A DNA stretch of 64,000 bases from NCBI GenBank assembly GCA_030447525.1, contig JAUJOR010000014.1, forward strand, positions 32,156-96,155. The letters are read 5' to 3'. Source of the DNA: Chloroflexota bacterium (GTDB lineage Bacteria; Chloroflexota; UBA11872; UBA12225). Position 1 is the stretch's first letter. The number at the start of each line of letters is the position of its first letter. Positions 22,724 through 31,265 of this stretch are shown here, piece after piece. Both the position numbers and the translations under genes were made by a program. Under the pieces are notes generated by a model, which was given only the letters and a program-made list of their open reading frames with translations, did not search any database and was not told where the DNA came from.

Positions 22724-24031
22724 TCAAGCGATGGGGGTGAGGTGATGGACGGCAGCCGGCGCGGGCCTTGCCACGGCGACCGTGACGCGGGCGGCGGCCT
22801 GCTGGGCCAGAGCCAGCGCCTCGCCGGCCGTCGCGGCGCCAACCCGGACGTAACCCACCCGATCCCACGAGCTGCGCAGCTCGCGCGTCCGGTCCCCAGG
22901 CTTGATCAGGACGTCAGCACTCAGGAAGCCGGGAACCTGCCGCATGTCATCGGCGCCCTGGACGCTCAGCACCTCGCCCGGCTCGACGCGCAAGAAGCAC
23001 ACGGCCGCCCCGGCGACCGGCTCCCGCGGCAGCATTGCGGACACGTCTGCGCCGCGCATCACCGCCTCGAACAGCGCCACCATGTCCGTTCCCCAGGCGT
23101 AGTCGATCAAGTCGACGATCCCGTCGCCCGGCATGCGTCCGGCGCACTCCACCAGAAACGGCACCCCGTGGGAGACGATCCACTCGCAGTGCACGAAGCC
23201 ACTGCCGAAGCCGGCGGCGTCGAGGACACGGCGCGTCTGGTCCACCAGGAGCTCCCAGAGCCGGCCGGGGATCTGGGCCGGCACCGCGTGGCCCATCTCG
23301 ATCGGCCGCGGGCCGGGAAAGAGCCGCTTCTGCGTGACGTTCGAGAACAGCGGCACGCCCTCGCGGACGAGCATCTCCACACTCAGCTCGTCCCCCCTGA
23401 CGTACTGCTCGGCGAGCATCCGCAGGGGCATCTGGCGATCCGGCAGGTTCACGCCTTCGTCCTGCTCCAGGCACTCCTGCCACCCCGGCTCGACCTCGGA
23501 GAGGTGGTACAGCACCCGGGTGCCCACCGAGGCCTGCCGATTGGCCGGCTTGAGAACCACGGGTCCGCCCTGCGCGCGCATGAACTCCCGCACTTCGTCC
23601 GGACCGGCGACCGGCTGCGACCGCGGATTGGCGACGCCAGCCTGGCCCGTGACCTGGCGCAGTCGCCACTTGTCGCGCAAGACCCCGGCCGCGTCCGGCC
23701 CGGCGCCGGGCACGCCGTAGAGGGCCGCCAGCTGCGCCGCGAAGGGCACGGCGTACTCCACGCACGGCAGCACCGCCACCGGGCGGAGCTCGGCGTAAGT
23801 ACGGTGGAAACACTCGGCCGCGCCCGGCAGCTGGTACTCCCAATCAATCAGCCGGTCGGCGATCCCGGCGCCCGCGAGCTTGGTGTGGGCGCCCCGCTTG
23901 CGCGCCACGGCCGGTTCCTCGATCACGAGCACAGGACCCTCGGCCCGGGGTTGTTCCAGCACATGCAGCCAGGCGATGGAGTACCCCACCAGAAGGAGCG
24001 GGCGGCCCGGCGGGAGAGTCACACTCGGCAT
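22724..24031 (-). CDS. ATP-grasp ligase 3 (predicted carboxylate-amine ligase)
   Basis: A 435-residue ATP-grasp enzyme. Visible parts: LLLVGYSIAWLHVL preATP-grasp start, VVLKPANRQASVGTRVLYH (ATP lysine), MLAEQYVRGDELSVEML, and the metal-binding HCEWIVSHGVPFLVECAGRMPGDGIVDLIDYAWG. It resembles ligase 1 (12858-14201) more than ligase 2. The gene overlaps the MFS transporter gene upstream by 13 bases and is followed after 61 bases by the short TDO homolog. Together the three ligases give the cluster up to three peptide- or amide-bond-forming steps without any NRPS. Confidence 0.84.
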   Translation of the reverse strand: MPSVTLPPGRPLLLVGYSIAWLHVLEQPRAEGPVLVIEEPAVARKRGAHTKLAGAGIADRLIDWEYQLPGAAECFHRTYAELRPVAVLPCVEYAVPFAAQLAALYGVPGAGPDAAGVLRDKWRLRQVTGQAGVANPRSQPVAGPDEVREFMRAQGGPVVLKPANRQASVGTRVLYHLSEVEPGWQECLEQDEGVNLPDRQMPLRMLAEQYVRGDELSVEMLVREGVPLFSNVTQKRLFPGPRPIEMGHAVPAQIPGRLWELLVDQTRRVLDAAGFGSGFVHCEWIVSHGVPFLVECAGRMPGDGIVDLIDYAWGTDMVALFEAVMRGADVSAMLPREPVAGAAVCFLRVEPGEVLSVQGADDMRQVPGFLSADVLIKPGDRTRELRSSWDRVGYVRVGAATAGEALALAQQAAARVTVAVARPAPAAVHHLTPIA

Positions 24032-25383
24032 TCCTTTGCCCTCCGAGATGATGGCGTGGCCCCGGGCGAAGAAGCCCGCAGCCCGCTAACAGCCGCCGCC
24101 GCGGACAGCGCCGCCACGGCGCCGCAGACGGCCCAGATGCCGTTGCCCAGGGCGTTCCATAGCAGCACGCCGGTGGGTGCCCCGAGGGCGCCGCCGAGCC
24201 CGAACATGGCGTTGGCCGCGCCGATGTACCGTCCCCTGGCACCCGCCGGGGCGACCTTGCCGGGATGGGCGAGCATGGTGGGTCCGCTGATCATCTGGCC
24301 CGCCACACCTACCGTGGTGGCCACGAGCAGCAGCGCCACGCCGCCGGGGAGACCGAACGCCGCCAGGCCCACGCCCAGGAGGACAATGCCCAGGCCCGCG
24401 GCCCGTTCCGGCCGCCAGTGCTGTACGTACCTCGTCACCAGCAGCTCGCAGGTGATGACTAGCCCGGCAGACAGCGCCAGCACCCAGCTGTAGACGACGG
24501 TCGGATAGGCGCCGCTGGTGATCTTCAGCGGCAGAACGGCGAAGTACTGCACGTAGACCAACACGCTGGTGAACATGGCGAACAGGTACAGCAAGAAGCG
24601 GCCGTCTCGGAGCAACGTCAGGTAGCCGGCCGGCGGCCGGAGGGCGTCCCGCGCGGCAGGCGCCGCCGCCGGCACGTCCCGATCCCGAGGCAGGAAGAAC
24701 ACGGCGACGGCGGCGTAGGCCACGGACGTGAGACCATCGGCCCAGAACAAGAGGTCCCAGGACACCCTCACCAGCCCTGCCGCCAGCAACGGCCCCACCA
24801 CCCCACCAGAGTTAAGGGCAATGCGGTACATCGAGAACACCATCGCCCGCCGCGCCGCCGGGGTCAGGTCTGCGAGCAACGCCGCCGCCGCCGTCCGACA
24901 CGCCTGCGCCATGGCGCCGGTAGCCGCCACCACCACCAGCAGGGCCGCGTAGGTCTCCGGGCGACCCAGAACGCTCACCGAGACGGTCAGGACGGCCGCC
25001 GACGCCATGGAGATGATGATCGTCGACCGCCGCCCCAGCCGGTCGGCCAGCTCGCCGCCAAAAATCGTGCCCAGTACGGCCCCCAGGCCGTACGCGCCGA
25101 GGCCGAAACCGGCCTGGCCCTGGGTCAGTCCGGCCTGCACCAGGTAAAGCACCAGGAACGCCTGTACGAAGGCGCCCAGCTGGTTGACGAACACGCCGAA
25201 CAGCAGGAAGCCGGTAGGGGCCGAGGTTTCCCGGAGGCTGGTCAGGACGCCCGCCTGGCGTCCCTCGCCGCCGGGCGCCGAGACCGCCGGGAGCGGCGTC
25301 GCGGCGGAGGGCGGCGTGCCACCCAGCGGACCGGCCACCGCCGGAGGGGCGTTGGGACGCACCAGACTGCTCGATCCGCTCAC
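24019..25383 (-). CDS. Major facilitator superfamily transporter (likely product exporter)
   Basis: A membrane transporter of about 454 residues. After a proline- and alanine-rich cytoplasmic N-terminus of roughly 50 residues there are about 12 hydrophobic stretches, with the MFS loop signature GGELADRLGRRS between segments 2 and 3. In this position, first gene of operon 3 and next to biosynthetic ligases, export of the cluster product or self-resistance is likely (inference). GTG 25383 is preferred because GGGTGATG sits just upstream; an in-frame GTG at 25407 would add eight residues but has no recognisable ribosome site. Confidence 0.85.
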   Translation of the reverse strand: MSGSSSLVRPNAPPAVAGPLGGTPPSAATPLPAVSAPGGEGRQAGVLTSLRETSAPTGFLLFGVFVNQLGAFVQAFLVLYLVQAGLTQGQAGFGLGAYGLGAVLGTIFGGELADRLGRRSTIIISMASAAVLTVSVSVLGRPETYAALLVVVAATGAMAQACRTAAAALLADLTPAARRAMVFSMYRIALNSGGVVGPLLAAGLVRVSWDLLFWADGLTSVAYAAVAVFFLPRDRDVPAAAPAARDALRPPAGYLTLLRDGRFLLYLFAMFTSVLVYVQYFAVLPLKITSGAYPTVVYSWVLALSAGLVITCELLVTRYVQHWRPERAAGLGIVLLGVGLAAFGLPGGVALLLVATTVGVAGQMISGPTMLAHPGKVAPAGARGRYIGAANAMFGLGGALGAPTGVLLWNALGNGIWAVCGAVAALSAAAAVSGLRASSPGATPSSRRAKECRV

Positions 25384-25455
25384 GTTTTCATCACCCGGAT
25401 GGCCCACTTGCCCGGTGCGGACTCCGCCACGTGGCCGGCCCGCGCCGATGGCTCC

Positions 25456-25511
25456 ACCCTAGCCCCGCCCTCGGCCGAGCGCATCCGTGACAAGACGTAG
25501 CCGGAGGCGTA
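25456..25511 (-). promoter_or_regulatory. SARP-type direct-repeat promoter C (drives operon 3)
   Basis: On the minus strand: TACGCCT at 25511-25505, five bases, TACGTCT at 25499-25493 (one mismatch), six bases, GGATG, and exactly 31 bases after the second heptamer TAGGGT (25461-25456). The layout is the same as promoters A and B. The predicted transcription start is near 25449, some 40-65 bases before the MFS start codon. Confidence 0.65.
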
Positions 25512-25555
25512 TCTGCGTGGCCCGGCGGTACCCGGGCCCGGGCGCGGCGGCGCGC

Positions 25556-26038
25556 TCAGGCGCGGGGGGCTTCCGACCGATCTGCGCCGGGACGCGCCCG
25601 GCCGGCAGGATCACCAGAGACGGCCCGCCGCTCGATCACCCAGGCGGCCACCTGCGCCCGAGACACCAGGTGCAGCTTGCCCAGGATGTTCTGGACGTGC
25701 GTGTCGGCGGTTCGTTCGCTGATGATCAACTCCTCTCCGATCTGGCGATTGGTCAGTCCGCGCGCGATGAACCGCGCCACCTCGTGCTCCCGAGCGGTCA
25801 GCTGATCGCCGTCTGCCACCCGGTCCAGCGGCATCGGACCACCGGCGGTCGGCGGGCGTGGCGGCGGGACTGTGGCGCTGAGGGCCTGGGCGGCGGCGAG
25901 GAGGCGGGCGACGCGATCAGCCTGGCCGGCGGAGCCGGCGAGATCTGCCAGCGCCGCCAGGCAAGTCGCCAGCGCCCGCTCCACGGCGTCGTAGGTCGTC
26001 CGTGGCGCCGTCCCGCCGGCATGTCCTGTTACCTGCAT
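25556..26038 (-). CDS. Short LuxR-type HTH transcriptional regulator
   Basis: A 160-residue protein with a complete LuxR/GerE helix-turn-helix near residues 78-140: LTAREHEVARFIARGLTNRQIGEELIISERTADTHVQNILGKL. The first 75 residues are a short alanine-rich helical segment like the piece that precedes the HTH in large LAL/MalT-type regulators, so this may be a cut-down descendant of one. There is no receiver or ATPase domain. AAGGAG lies 7-8 bases before ATG 26038. It lies just outside the three-operon cluster, divergent from nothing, and follows DUF5317 by 20 bases on the same strand. A link to the cluster is possible but unproven. Confidence 0.8.
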   Translation of the reverse strand: MQVTGHAGGTAPRTTYDAVERALATCLAALADLAGSAGQADRVARLLAAAQALSATVPPPRPPTAGGPMPLDRVADGDQLTAREHEVARFIARGLTNRQIGEELIISERTADTHVQNILGKLHLVSRAQVAAWVIERRAVSGDPAGRARPGADRSEAPRA

Positions 26039-26058
26039 GGTGCGGCTCCTTTCGTCGG

Positions 26059-26697
26059 TCAGCGGCGGCCGGCGGCGGGGAGCGGGCCGGACGCCTCACC
26101 GGCCAGGGCGGCGCCGGGCCCCAGCGGCTTTGCGCCGCCGGCCCGGCACGACGACGCCACGAGCACGAAGACACCGGCGGTGATCGCCACGTCGCCCGCG
26201 CTGAACACGCGCGGCCGGGACGCGAGCGGGCTGACGAACACGTCAGAGAGCCACCACAGCCGCGTTTCCCCGACCTCCAGCAACACGTTCTTCGACCTGG
26301 GCAGGCGCACGCCCGGGTTGCCGCGGGCGTGCGCCAGGCTGTCGATCATCCCGGCCCGGCGCAAAGCCGCCTCGTGCGTGGGCATCAAGCCCCCGTTGGC
26401 GAAGATCGCGGCGGCATTGCCTGCCAGGCCGAGGAGGATCAAGGGCATACCCGGCAGGCGGCGGTTACCCCAGGCGAAGAAGGCCAGGGCGATCAGCGTC
26501 GCCGGGAGCCAGAACCGCAGTGGTTCTGGCCCCGCCGCCGGGAGCACCGGTGGGAGGAGCACCAACGGGGTCTGCACCGCCAGCGCCAGCAGCGGCAGCC
26601 AGGCGTACGTCAGGTGAAGCGCCGCCAGGTGACTCAACCGGCCGCCGCTGACGAGGCCGGCGAAAAGGCCGGCGATCAAACCGACGAAGAGATCCAT
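26059..26697 (-). CDS. DUF5317 membrane protein
   Basis: A 212-residue integral membrane protein of the uncharacterised DUF5317 family. It has several hydrophobic segments (starting MDLFVGLIAGLFAGLVSGG, then LTYAWLPLLALAVQ, LLGLAGNAAAIFANGG) and the family-typical stretch around PRSKNVLLE, LWWLSDVFV and RVFSAGDVAITAG before the last segment. The function of the family is unknown. The start region is duplicated (see the 14-bp repeat at 26688-26715), so a decoy ATG-Asp-Leu-stop lies just upstream. It lies between a small membrane protein gene and the LuxR gene, all on the minus strand. Confidence 0.8.
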   Translation of the reverse strand: MDLFVGLIAGLFAGLVSGGRLSHLAALHLTYAWLPLLALAVQTPLVLLPPVLPAAGPEPLRFWLPATLIALAFFAWGNRRLPGMPLILLGLAGNAAAIFANGGLMPTHEAALRRAGMIDSLAHARGNPGVRLPRSKNVLLEVGETRLWWLSDVFVSPLASRPRVFSAGDVAITAGVFVLVASSCRAGGAKPLGPGAALAGEASGPLPAAGRR

Positions 26698-26715
26698 GGC
26701 TAGAGATCCATGGCT
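26688..26715. repeat. Perfect 14-bp tandem duplication over the DUF5317 start codon
   Basis: AGAGATCCATGGCT occurs twice back to back (26688-26701 and 26702-26715). On the minus strand it duplicates the sequence around the DUF5317 start, producing an upstream ATG GAT CTC TAG and supplying the TAG that ends the preceding small reading frame. It looks like a recent replication-slippage event. Confidence 0.8.
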
Positions 26716-26872
26716 ATGGAATCACGATCTCTCCCGGCGCGCCGATGGTGAGGGTGGCGGCGGCCAGCACGGCTAGGACGAACAGCAGGCGCCCCAGACG
26801 GCCACCGGACGCCCGTGAATGAACTACCCGCCGCCGGAGAGAGGCGGCTGCTCGGATGTGGCGCTCGCTCAT
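26714..26872 (-). CDS. Small single-pass membrane protein, unknown function
   Basis: A 52-residue reading frame beginning MSERHIRAAASLRRRV, basic at the N-terminus, followed by one hydrophobic stretch GRLLFVLAVLAAATLTIGAP. ATG 26872 has GGAG eight bases upstream. It ends 16 bases before the DUF5317 start and would be co-transcribed with it. No family is recognised. It could be a real leader protein or a chance frame; the clean hydrophobic segment and ribosome site favour the former. Confidence 0.4.
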   Translation of the reverse strand: MSERHIRAAASLRRRVVHSRASGGRLGRLLFVLAVLAAATLTIGAPGEIVIP

Positions 26873-26896
26873 GTCTATGCTCCGCTGCGTCGGCAC

Positions 26897-27329
26897 TCGT
26901 GGTTGCCGGCTCGCCCGTCGGAGCCGGTCGACGTCCGCGGGCCCCGCCGAAACGACGGTCTACGGACAGGAGACAGGCTACGCCGCACGTCTTACAGACC
27001 CCTAACACCTGACCCATCCGCCGGATGTAGGTGCGCCTGATCTGGGGCGCTCCGCCGCATGGCACCGCCCCACCAGTCCCTTACGCCGAGTTCGGGACAA
27101 CGTAGGGTGCTGTAGGGGGCGCGTTCGGTGGGGCTGGGAGGCACCACGGGCGCCAGCCGGAGCGGCGCCGGCCCCTTAGGTACGGGAACCGGGCACCTTC
27201 ACGGGGGCGCTTCTGGTCAGTCGGGGGCCGAGCACCTGCGCTGGATGCACGACCGCCCGCGCCCAAGGACCGGCGCCCAAGGGCCGACCCCCAGGGACCG
27301 GAGCGAAGACCGGGAGGGCGCCGGCAGCG
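26897..27329. other. Intergenic region with three 14-bp tandem repeats (27259-27300)
   Basis: No gene is supported in this stretch of about 430 bases. Near its right side, a 14-bp unit GCGCCCAAGGACCG (27259-27272) is followed by GCGCCCAAGGGCCG (27273-27286, one change) and a degenerate third copy ACCCCCAGGGACCG (27287-27300). They lie just downstream of the phosphoesterase stop codon. No obvious terminator stem is formed. Confidence 0.5.
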
Positions 27330-29822
27330 TCAGCGCCGGTGGTCGACCACGTTGGCCGGGACGATCACCGGCTCGAAGGTGAAGACGTTGGGTGTGGTGG
27401 CGTCTACCGTCGCCCGCACCCAATGCACGTCCGGCGTGCCAAAGGTCTCCAGGCGGGTGAAGTGCTCCACCCGGCGGTTGGTGCTGCTGGCGAACATTGG
27501 TTTGTTGATCTGGAAGTTATGGGAATCGCCGTGTACCAGCACCACCTGGCCGGGAAAGTTCAGCGTCTCCTCTTGCAGAACGCCGAGAAAGTCGTTAAAG
27601 CCGGTGCGCTGCTCCGGGCGCAGCTCGAACCCCGGATTGGCCTGGATAACTACCATGATCCCGCGGTTGCCGTTGCCCCTGGCCTGATTGAAGGCCAGGC
27701 GGAGCCAGGTGAGGTTGGCGTAGTTCCGCTCCAGGTACTCCTGGTCCTGCTCGGCCGTGCGCCCCAGATTGTTGTTGCTGCCCTGGACGTTGAGGCCCAC
27801 GAACATCACGTTGCCATATGTCCAGCGGACGTTCTCGCGGAACGCCGCGTAGGCAGGATCGTCGCTCTGGCGCTGGAGGGGGAGCGTGCGGCGCCCTAGC
27901 GTGCGGTTGCCGGGGAAGAACATCCCCCGCAGCTTGGCCAGGCGCTCCAACGGGTCGTATGCCCCGTTGTTCTCCCGGTGGCAGTCCGTCCACTCGTTGT
28001 CCCCGGGGATATAGATGAACGGGTGCGCCGAGGACTGGAACAGCCCCAGGCGATCCTCAAAGGTGGCGTCGTCGCATGGCGTGCTGCCGCTCTTGAAGTC
28101 GCCGTCGTGGATCACAAAGGCCAGGGGCGCGGCGTCCATGCTGGCCATCAGCGACGGGTACTTAGCCACCTCTTCGGCGGTGTACAGCAAGTCTCCGATC
28201 AGGCCCACCTGGAACCGCACCGCGCCCGCCCCGCCACCCGGGGCGCCGGATTGGGGCGGCGCCCCGCCGGCCGGCGGGGCAGCCAGGATCGTGGCCGGCG
28301 GCACCAGCAGCGAGAAGAGCAACAGCGCCACACCGGCCAGCGGCGCCCCGAGGCGCCGGGCGTGCCGGCCCAGGGGAGCCATCAGGAGCAGCGCCAGCCC
28401 CACAGTCCCGGCCACGGTCCCCCACAGGGTCCAGGGTGCGCCTCCAACGCTCCCCGTCTGGGGCAGGCCGAGACCCACTCCCCCGCCCCCCGCGGAGCGC
28501 GCCTCACGCGAGGTCACGCGCAGCGAGTCGGCCAGGCGCAGCAGGACGAACTCGCTGTCGTCCGGGGCATTGGGGGCATTCGGCCGGCGACCCACGGAAA
28601 AAGGATAGTTGTTGTCGTTGACGATCAGCAGCGTCCTGGGGTCGGCGACGAGCACGGACTCGATGGTCACAAAGGGCATGGTGAACGTGCTCCCCAGCCC
28701 GATAGCCCCGGACGACAGCGGCCCGCCCAGCGCGGAGATGCCGGCGGGGTCGGCCACGTCCATCAAGTCTGCCACCAGCACCTTGGGGGCCACGCCCTGG
28801 GCGTCCGGCTGGGCCAAGTTCGTCAGGTACACGCGCTTGAACCGGGCGCTCGTCCCCTGCCCGCCGTCCCTCTCGATCACCAGGTACTCCGACTCGTTCA
28901 CGGCGGTCATCTCGCCGATGGCGTGCCCGGGATCCTCTAGCCGGTACCAGACGGTACGGCCGGTGTAGCGCCGGCCGGCAAGATCGAACTCGCTGATCAG
29001 CAGGCGGGTAGGCGTCGGGTCGTCCCGCAGGGCGCCCTCGAGCAAGGTGTACAGCCGGGTGCCGTCTGCGCTCAGAGCCAGCCCCTCGAACCCGCGGCTG
29101 CCGCCGAGATTGGACGCGGCGTTGCGGGCGTCGGCGCCGGCCAAGGAGGCGAAGTCCGGATGGTCGGGTGACTGCACGAAGGGGAGGCCGCGGGCCGCGC
29201 CCCGCAGGGCGTCCGGCACCGGTAGCGGGAAGGGCGCCTCCAGCAGCCTCCCCCCGGCGTCCGTGTGCAGGAGATACGGGCCGAACTCCTCGCCGAACCA
29301 GAACGTCCCGTCCGGCGCGCGGCGGAACGACTCCACGTCGAAGTCCGCCCCGGTGAGAATGCGCTGTGGCGTGTTCCCGTTGACGATCGGCCATGGTACC
29401 CGCCGGTCCGGGTCACGCAGCTCAAAGAAGCCCAGGACATCCACCCCCCCGGCCCCCGCCCCGGGGCCGGTCTTGAACGTGGGGCGCACGGTGTAGACGC
29501 GCAGGTGATAGTCGTCTGAGTTGCCCTTGGCGCCAAACCCGTTGTCGCTCAGCACCCAGTACCGGTCCGCCCCGGCGTAGAGCACGCTGGAGATCCCCTG
29601 TACCGGGTGGCGGGGGAAGGGCACGGTGCGACCGTTCGCCTCGGCCGGATTGATCCGCGCGCCGCTGGCCGGACCATTGGCGAACGTGTCCGCCGGGAGC
29701 ACCGCCCAGCCGACGAGCCGGGCCCTTCCGGCGTCCTGGGCCAACGCCGGAGACGCCCCCAGCGCCATGGCGACGACCAGCAGCATCCCCAGGGGGAACA
29801 GACCGATTAACGAGCGCTTCAT
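27330..29822 (-). CDS. Fused phytase-like esterase and metallophosphoesterase exoprotein with internal LPQTG signal
   Basis: An 830-residue secreted protein. Residues 1-28 are a signal peptide ending SPALA. About 35-440 is the phytase-like (PF13449-type) domain: GISSVLYAG, YWVLSDNGFG, DVESFRRAPDGTFWFGEEFGPYLL, GFEGLALSADGTRLY, EYLVIERDGG, VNDNNYPFS. At 453-457 comes LPQTG, a hydrophobic stretch and GRHARR, the layout of a C-terminal sortase signal. A second hydrophobic, signal-peptide-like stretch (about 481-514) leads into a calcineurin-type phosphoesterase domain (GLIGDLLY, FVIHDGDFKSG, IPGDNEWTDC, LVHGDSHNF). It reads as two exported proteins joined in one frame; Met481 could start the second on its own. 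The stop is followed by the 14-bp repeats. Confidence 0.82.
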   Translation of the reverse strand: MKRSLIGLFPLGMLLVVAMALGASPALAQDAGRARLVGWAVLPADTFANGPASGARINPAEANGRTVPFPRHPVQGISSVLYAGADRYWVLSDNGFGAKGNSDDYHLRVYTVRPTFKTGPGAGAGGVDVLGFFELRDPDRRVPWPIVNGNTPQRILTGADFDVESFRRAPDGTFWFGEEFGPYLLHTDAGGRLLEAPFPLPVPDALRGAARGLPFVQSPDHPDFASLAGADARNAASNLGGSRGFEGLALSADGTRLYTLLEGALRDDPTPTRLLISEFDLAGRRYTGRTVWYRLEDPGHAIGEMTAVNESEYLVIERDGGQGTSARFKRVYLTNLAQPDAQGVAPKVLVADLMDVADPAGISALGGPLSSGAIGLGSTFTMPFVTIESVLVADPRTLLIVNDNNYPFSVGRRPNAPNAPDDSEFVLLRLADSLRVTSREARSAGGGGVGLGLPQTGSVGGAPWTLWGTVAGTVGLALLLMAPLGRHARRLGAPLAGVALLLFSLLVPPATILAAPPAGGAPPQSGAPGGGAGAVRFQVGLIGDLLYTAEEVAKYPSLMASMDAAPLAFVIHDGDFKSGSTPCDDATFEDRLGLFQSSAHPFIYIPGDNEWTDCHRENNGAYDPLERLAKLRGMFFPGNRTLGRRTLPLQRQSDDPAYAAFRENVRWTYGNVMFVGLNVQGSNNNLGRTAEQDQEYLERNYANLTWLRLAFNQARGNGNRGIMVVIQANPGFELRPEQRTGFNDFLGVLQEETLNFPGQVVLVHGDSHNFQINKPMFASSTNRRVEHFTRLETFGTPDVHWVRATVDATTPNVFTFEPVIVPANVVDHRR

Positions 29823-29941
29823 ACCGCCTCCTCGCGTCCGGACAAGACCGCCAGATGGTAGGAACGGCGCGTGAACAGGGTATTAAGGTTTCCAGCCCCC
29901 GGCCCAAGCCCCCATGTCTTAGCGTCCTACGCGCAGGTCTA

Positions 29942-29970
29942 TTGACATTTGCACAGGCACCATGATAGAT
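29942..29970 (+). promoter_or_regulatory. Sigma-70-type promoter for the Hsp20 gene
   Basis: TTGACA at 29942-29947 followed after 17 bases by ATAGAT (29965-29970), or after 18 by TAGATT. This gives a start near 29978 and a leader of about 95 bases before the Hsp20 gene. No CIRCE element or other heat-shock operator was recognised. Confidence 0.55.
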
Positions 29971-30071
29971 TCTGGACGCGAAGGGTAAGGGTAGCGCCCC
30001 GGCGGCCCGCTGAGAGGACGCCCCCGGGGCGGGCCCACCTCGCCAGACTGTAAGGAGGATAAGACCAAGAC

Positions 30072-30593
30072 ATGGCAAGCATCGTTCGCTATGAGCCGTT
30101 CTCGCTGATCGACCGTTGGACGCGCCCGTCCGCCGATCGCTTCTTCGAGCGCTTCGATCGGATGGTGCAGGAGGCCCTTAGCGGCCCGTCTGGCGTCTCC
30201 GACACCGCCAATCCCGGCGTGGCGGCCAATCTGTACGAGACAGGTGATGGGTACTGGGTGGAGCTGCCCCTCCCCGGGGTCAAGTCGGAGGCCCTGGAGC
30301 TGAGCGTGCAGCAGAACCTCCTGACCATCAAGGGGGAGCGCCACGGGGCCACCCCGGAGAACGCCCAGACCCTGTGGCAGGGCTTCGGTCCCGGGCGATT
30401 GCACCAGACCCTCACCCTGCCCGGTGAGGTGGACGCCGAGCGGGTCGAAGCCCGCCTCGAAGATGGCGTTCTACGCCTCCACCTGCCGAAGGCGGAGCAC
30501 CTCCGCCCCCGGCAGATCAAGGTGCAGGCCGGCGGCGACGTCAAGACCATCGAGGCGAAGTCGGTCAAGCCCAACGCCGGCAACGCCCAATAG
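30072..30593 (+). CDS. Hsp20 / alpha-crystallin small heat-shock protein
   Basis: A 173-residue ATP-independent holdase chaperone that binds unfolding proteins in the cytoplasm. It has the start SIVRYEPFSLIDRW, an alpha-crystallin domain at about 45-150 with VELPLPGVKSEALELSVQQNLLTIKGER, and the closing GVLRLHLPKAEHLRPRQIKV, then a short lysine-rich tail. AAGGAGG lies upstream of ATG 30072. It stands alone, with its own promoter upstream and a strong terminator downstream. Confidence 0.95.
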   Translation: MASIVRYEPFSLIDRWTRPSADRFFERFDRMVQEALSGPSGVSDTANPGVAANLYETGDGYWVELPLPGVKSEALELSVQQNLLTIKGERHGATPENAQTLWQGFGPGRLHQTLTLPGEVDAERVEARLEDGVLRLHLPKAEHLRPRQIKVQAGGDVKTIEAKSVKPNAGNAQ

Positions 30594-30612
30594 GGGCGCG
30601 CTTTCCTAGCTC

Positions 30613-30662
30613 CACATAGAGCAAGGCCCGGGGCCACATGGCCCCGGGCCTTGCTCTATGTG
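30613..30662. terminator. Perfect 24-bp inverted repeat, terminator after Hsp20
   Basis: The left arm 30613-30636 and right arm 30639-30662 are exact reverse complements over 24 bases with a two-base centre (CA). The arm reads CACATAGAGCAAGGCCCG then GGGCCA. It starts 20 bases after the Hsp20 stop and is among the strongest hairpins in the window. Confidence 0.85.
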
Positions 30663-31020
30663 CCCCAAGGGGACGCAGGCGGCGGAGAAGCTGGAGCGAG
30701 ATGGGGACGGGCAGTGAGGATGTCCCCAACGCCAGGTGATGGTAGTCTCCTGAAAATGGCCCCTTCCAAGGGCTAAGGGCGGCTTGCCCTTTCGACCGCG
30801 GCGGCGGGACGAATATCAACGCAAGATATAGCGCCGTCCACCACAGCTATTGACGGCGTCACGTCCCAAGCAGACCATGGACCCTCGTGGAGAGCGTCGC
30901 ACGAACCTGACAAGACGGGTAGGAATCGCCCGCGCTTGCTCCCGCGCCATCTTGGAGTCCGCGGCCGTTCGTGGCAGGTGCCGAGGCGCTGTGGGAGCTG
31001 CAGAGAAGGAGTAACGCACT
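30663..31020. other. Intergenic region without a recognised gene
   Basis: About 360 bases with somewhat lower GC than the surroundings. A stretch near 30740-30775 (GGTAGTCTCCTGAAAATGG) resembles the kind of end seen on some insertion sequences, but no matching partner or target duplication was found. Nothing else stands out. Confidence 0.3.
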
Positions 31021-31212
31021 ATGAGTGGGCTGCGCGTCAGATTCCCGGAAATGGGGAAGGCTGAGCTCCAGCCAGTAGAGGTGGACGAGAGCCGGTGGGC
31101 AGACGTTGAATGGGCGAAGCAGATGGCGGGTCTGTGGACGGGCGAGGCGGTGAGCGCGCGCGCCGTCGTCGAGCAAGCCCTGCCCCCTCTAAGGGCGATT
31201 GTCGGCGGCTGA
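31021..31212 (+). CDS. Small hypothetical protein, possibly a gene remnant
   Basis: A 63-residue frame, MSGLRVRFPEMGKAELQPVEVD at the start, with a good ribosome site (GAAGGAG, spacing about 8). The opening faintly resembles the N-terminus of zinc-type alcohol dehydrogenases, and the sequence then breaks off, so it may be what is left of a larger gene. It ends about 50 bases before the sulfatase start. Function unknown. Confidence 0.35.
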   Translation: MSGLRVRFPEMGKAELQPVEVDESRWADVEWAKQMAGLWTGEAVSARAVVEQALPPLRAIVGG

Positions 31213-31265
31213 CCTGCCGGTCCAGGCCCGCGGATCTCCCCTGCACCACCACGTATCATGCCCGC

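Noticed and set aside
31110..31265. Upstream extension of sulfatase 1 overlapping the 63-residue frame
   Set aside because: Arginine-rich and unlike a signal peptide; the family sequence begins after ATG 31266.
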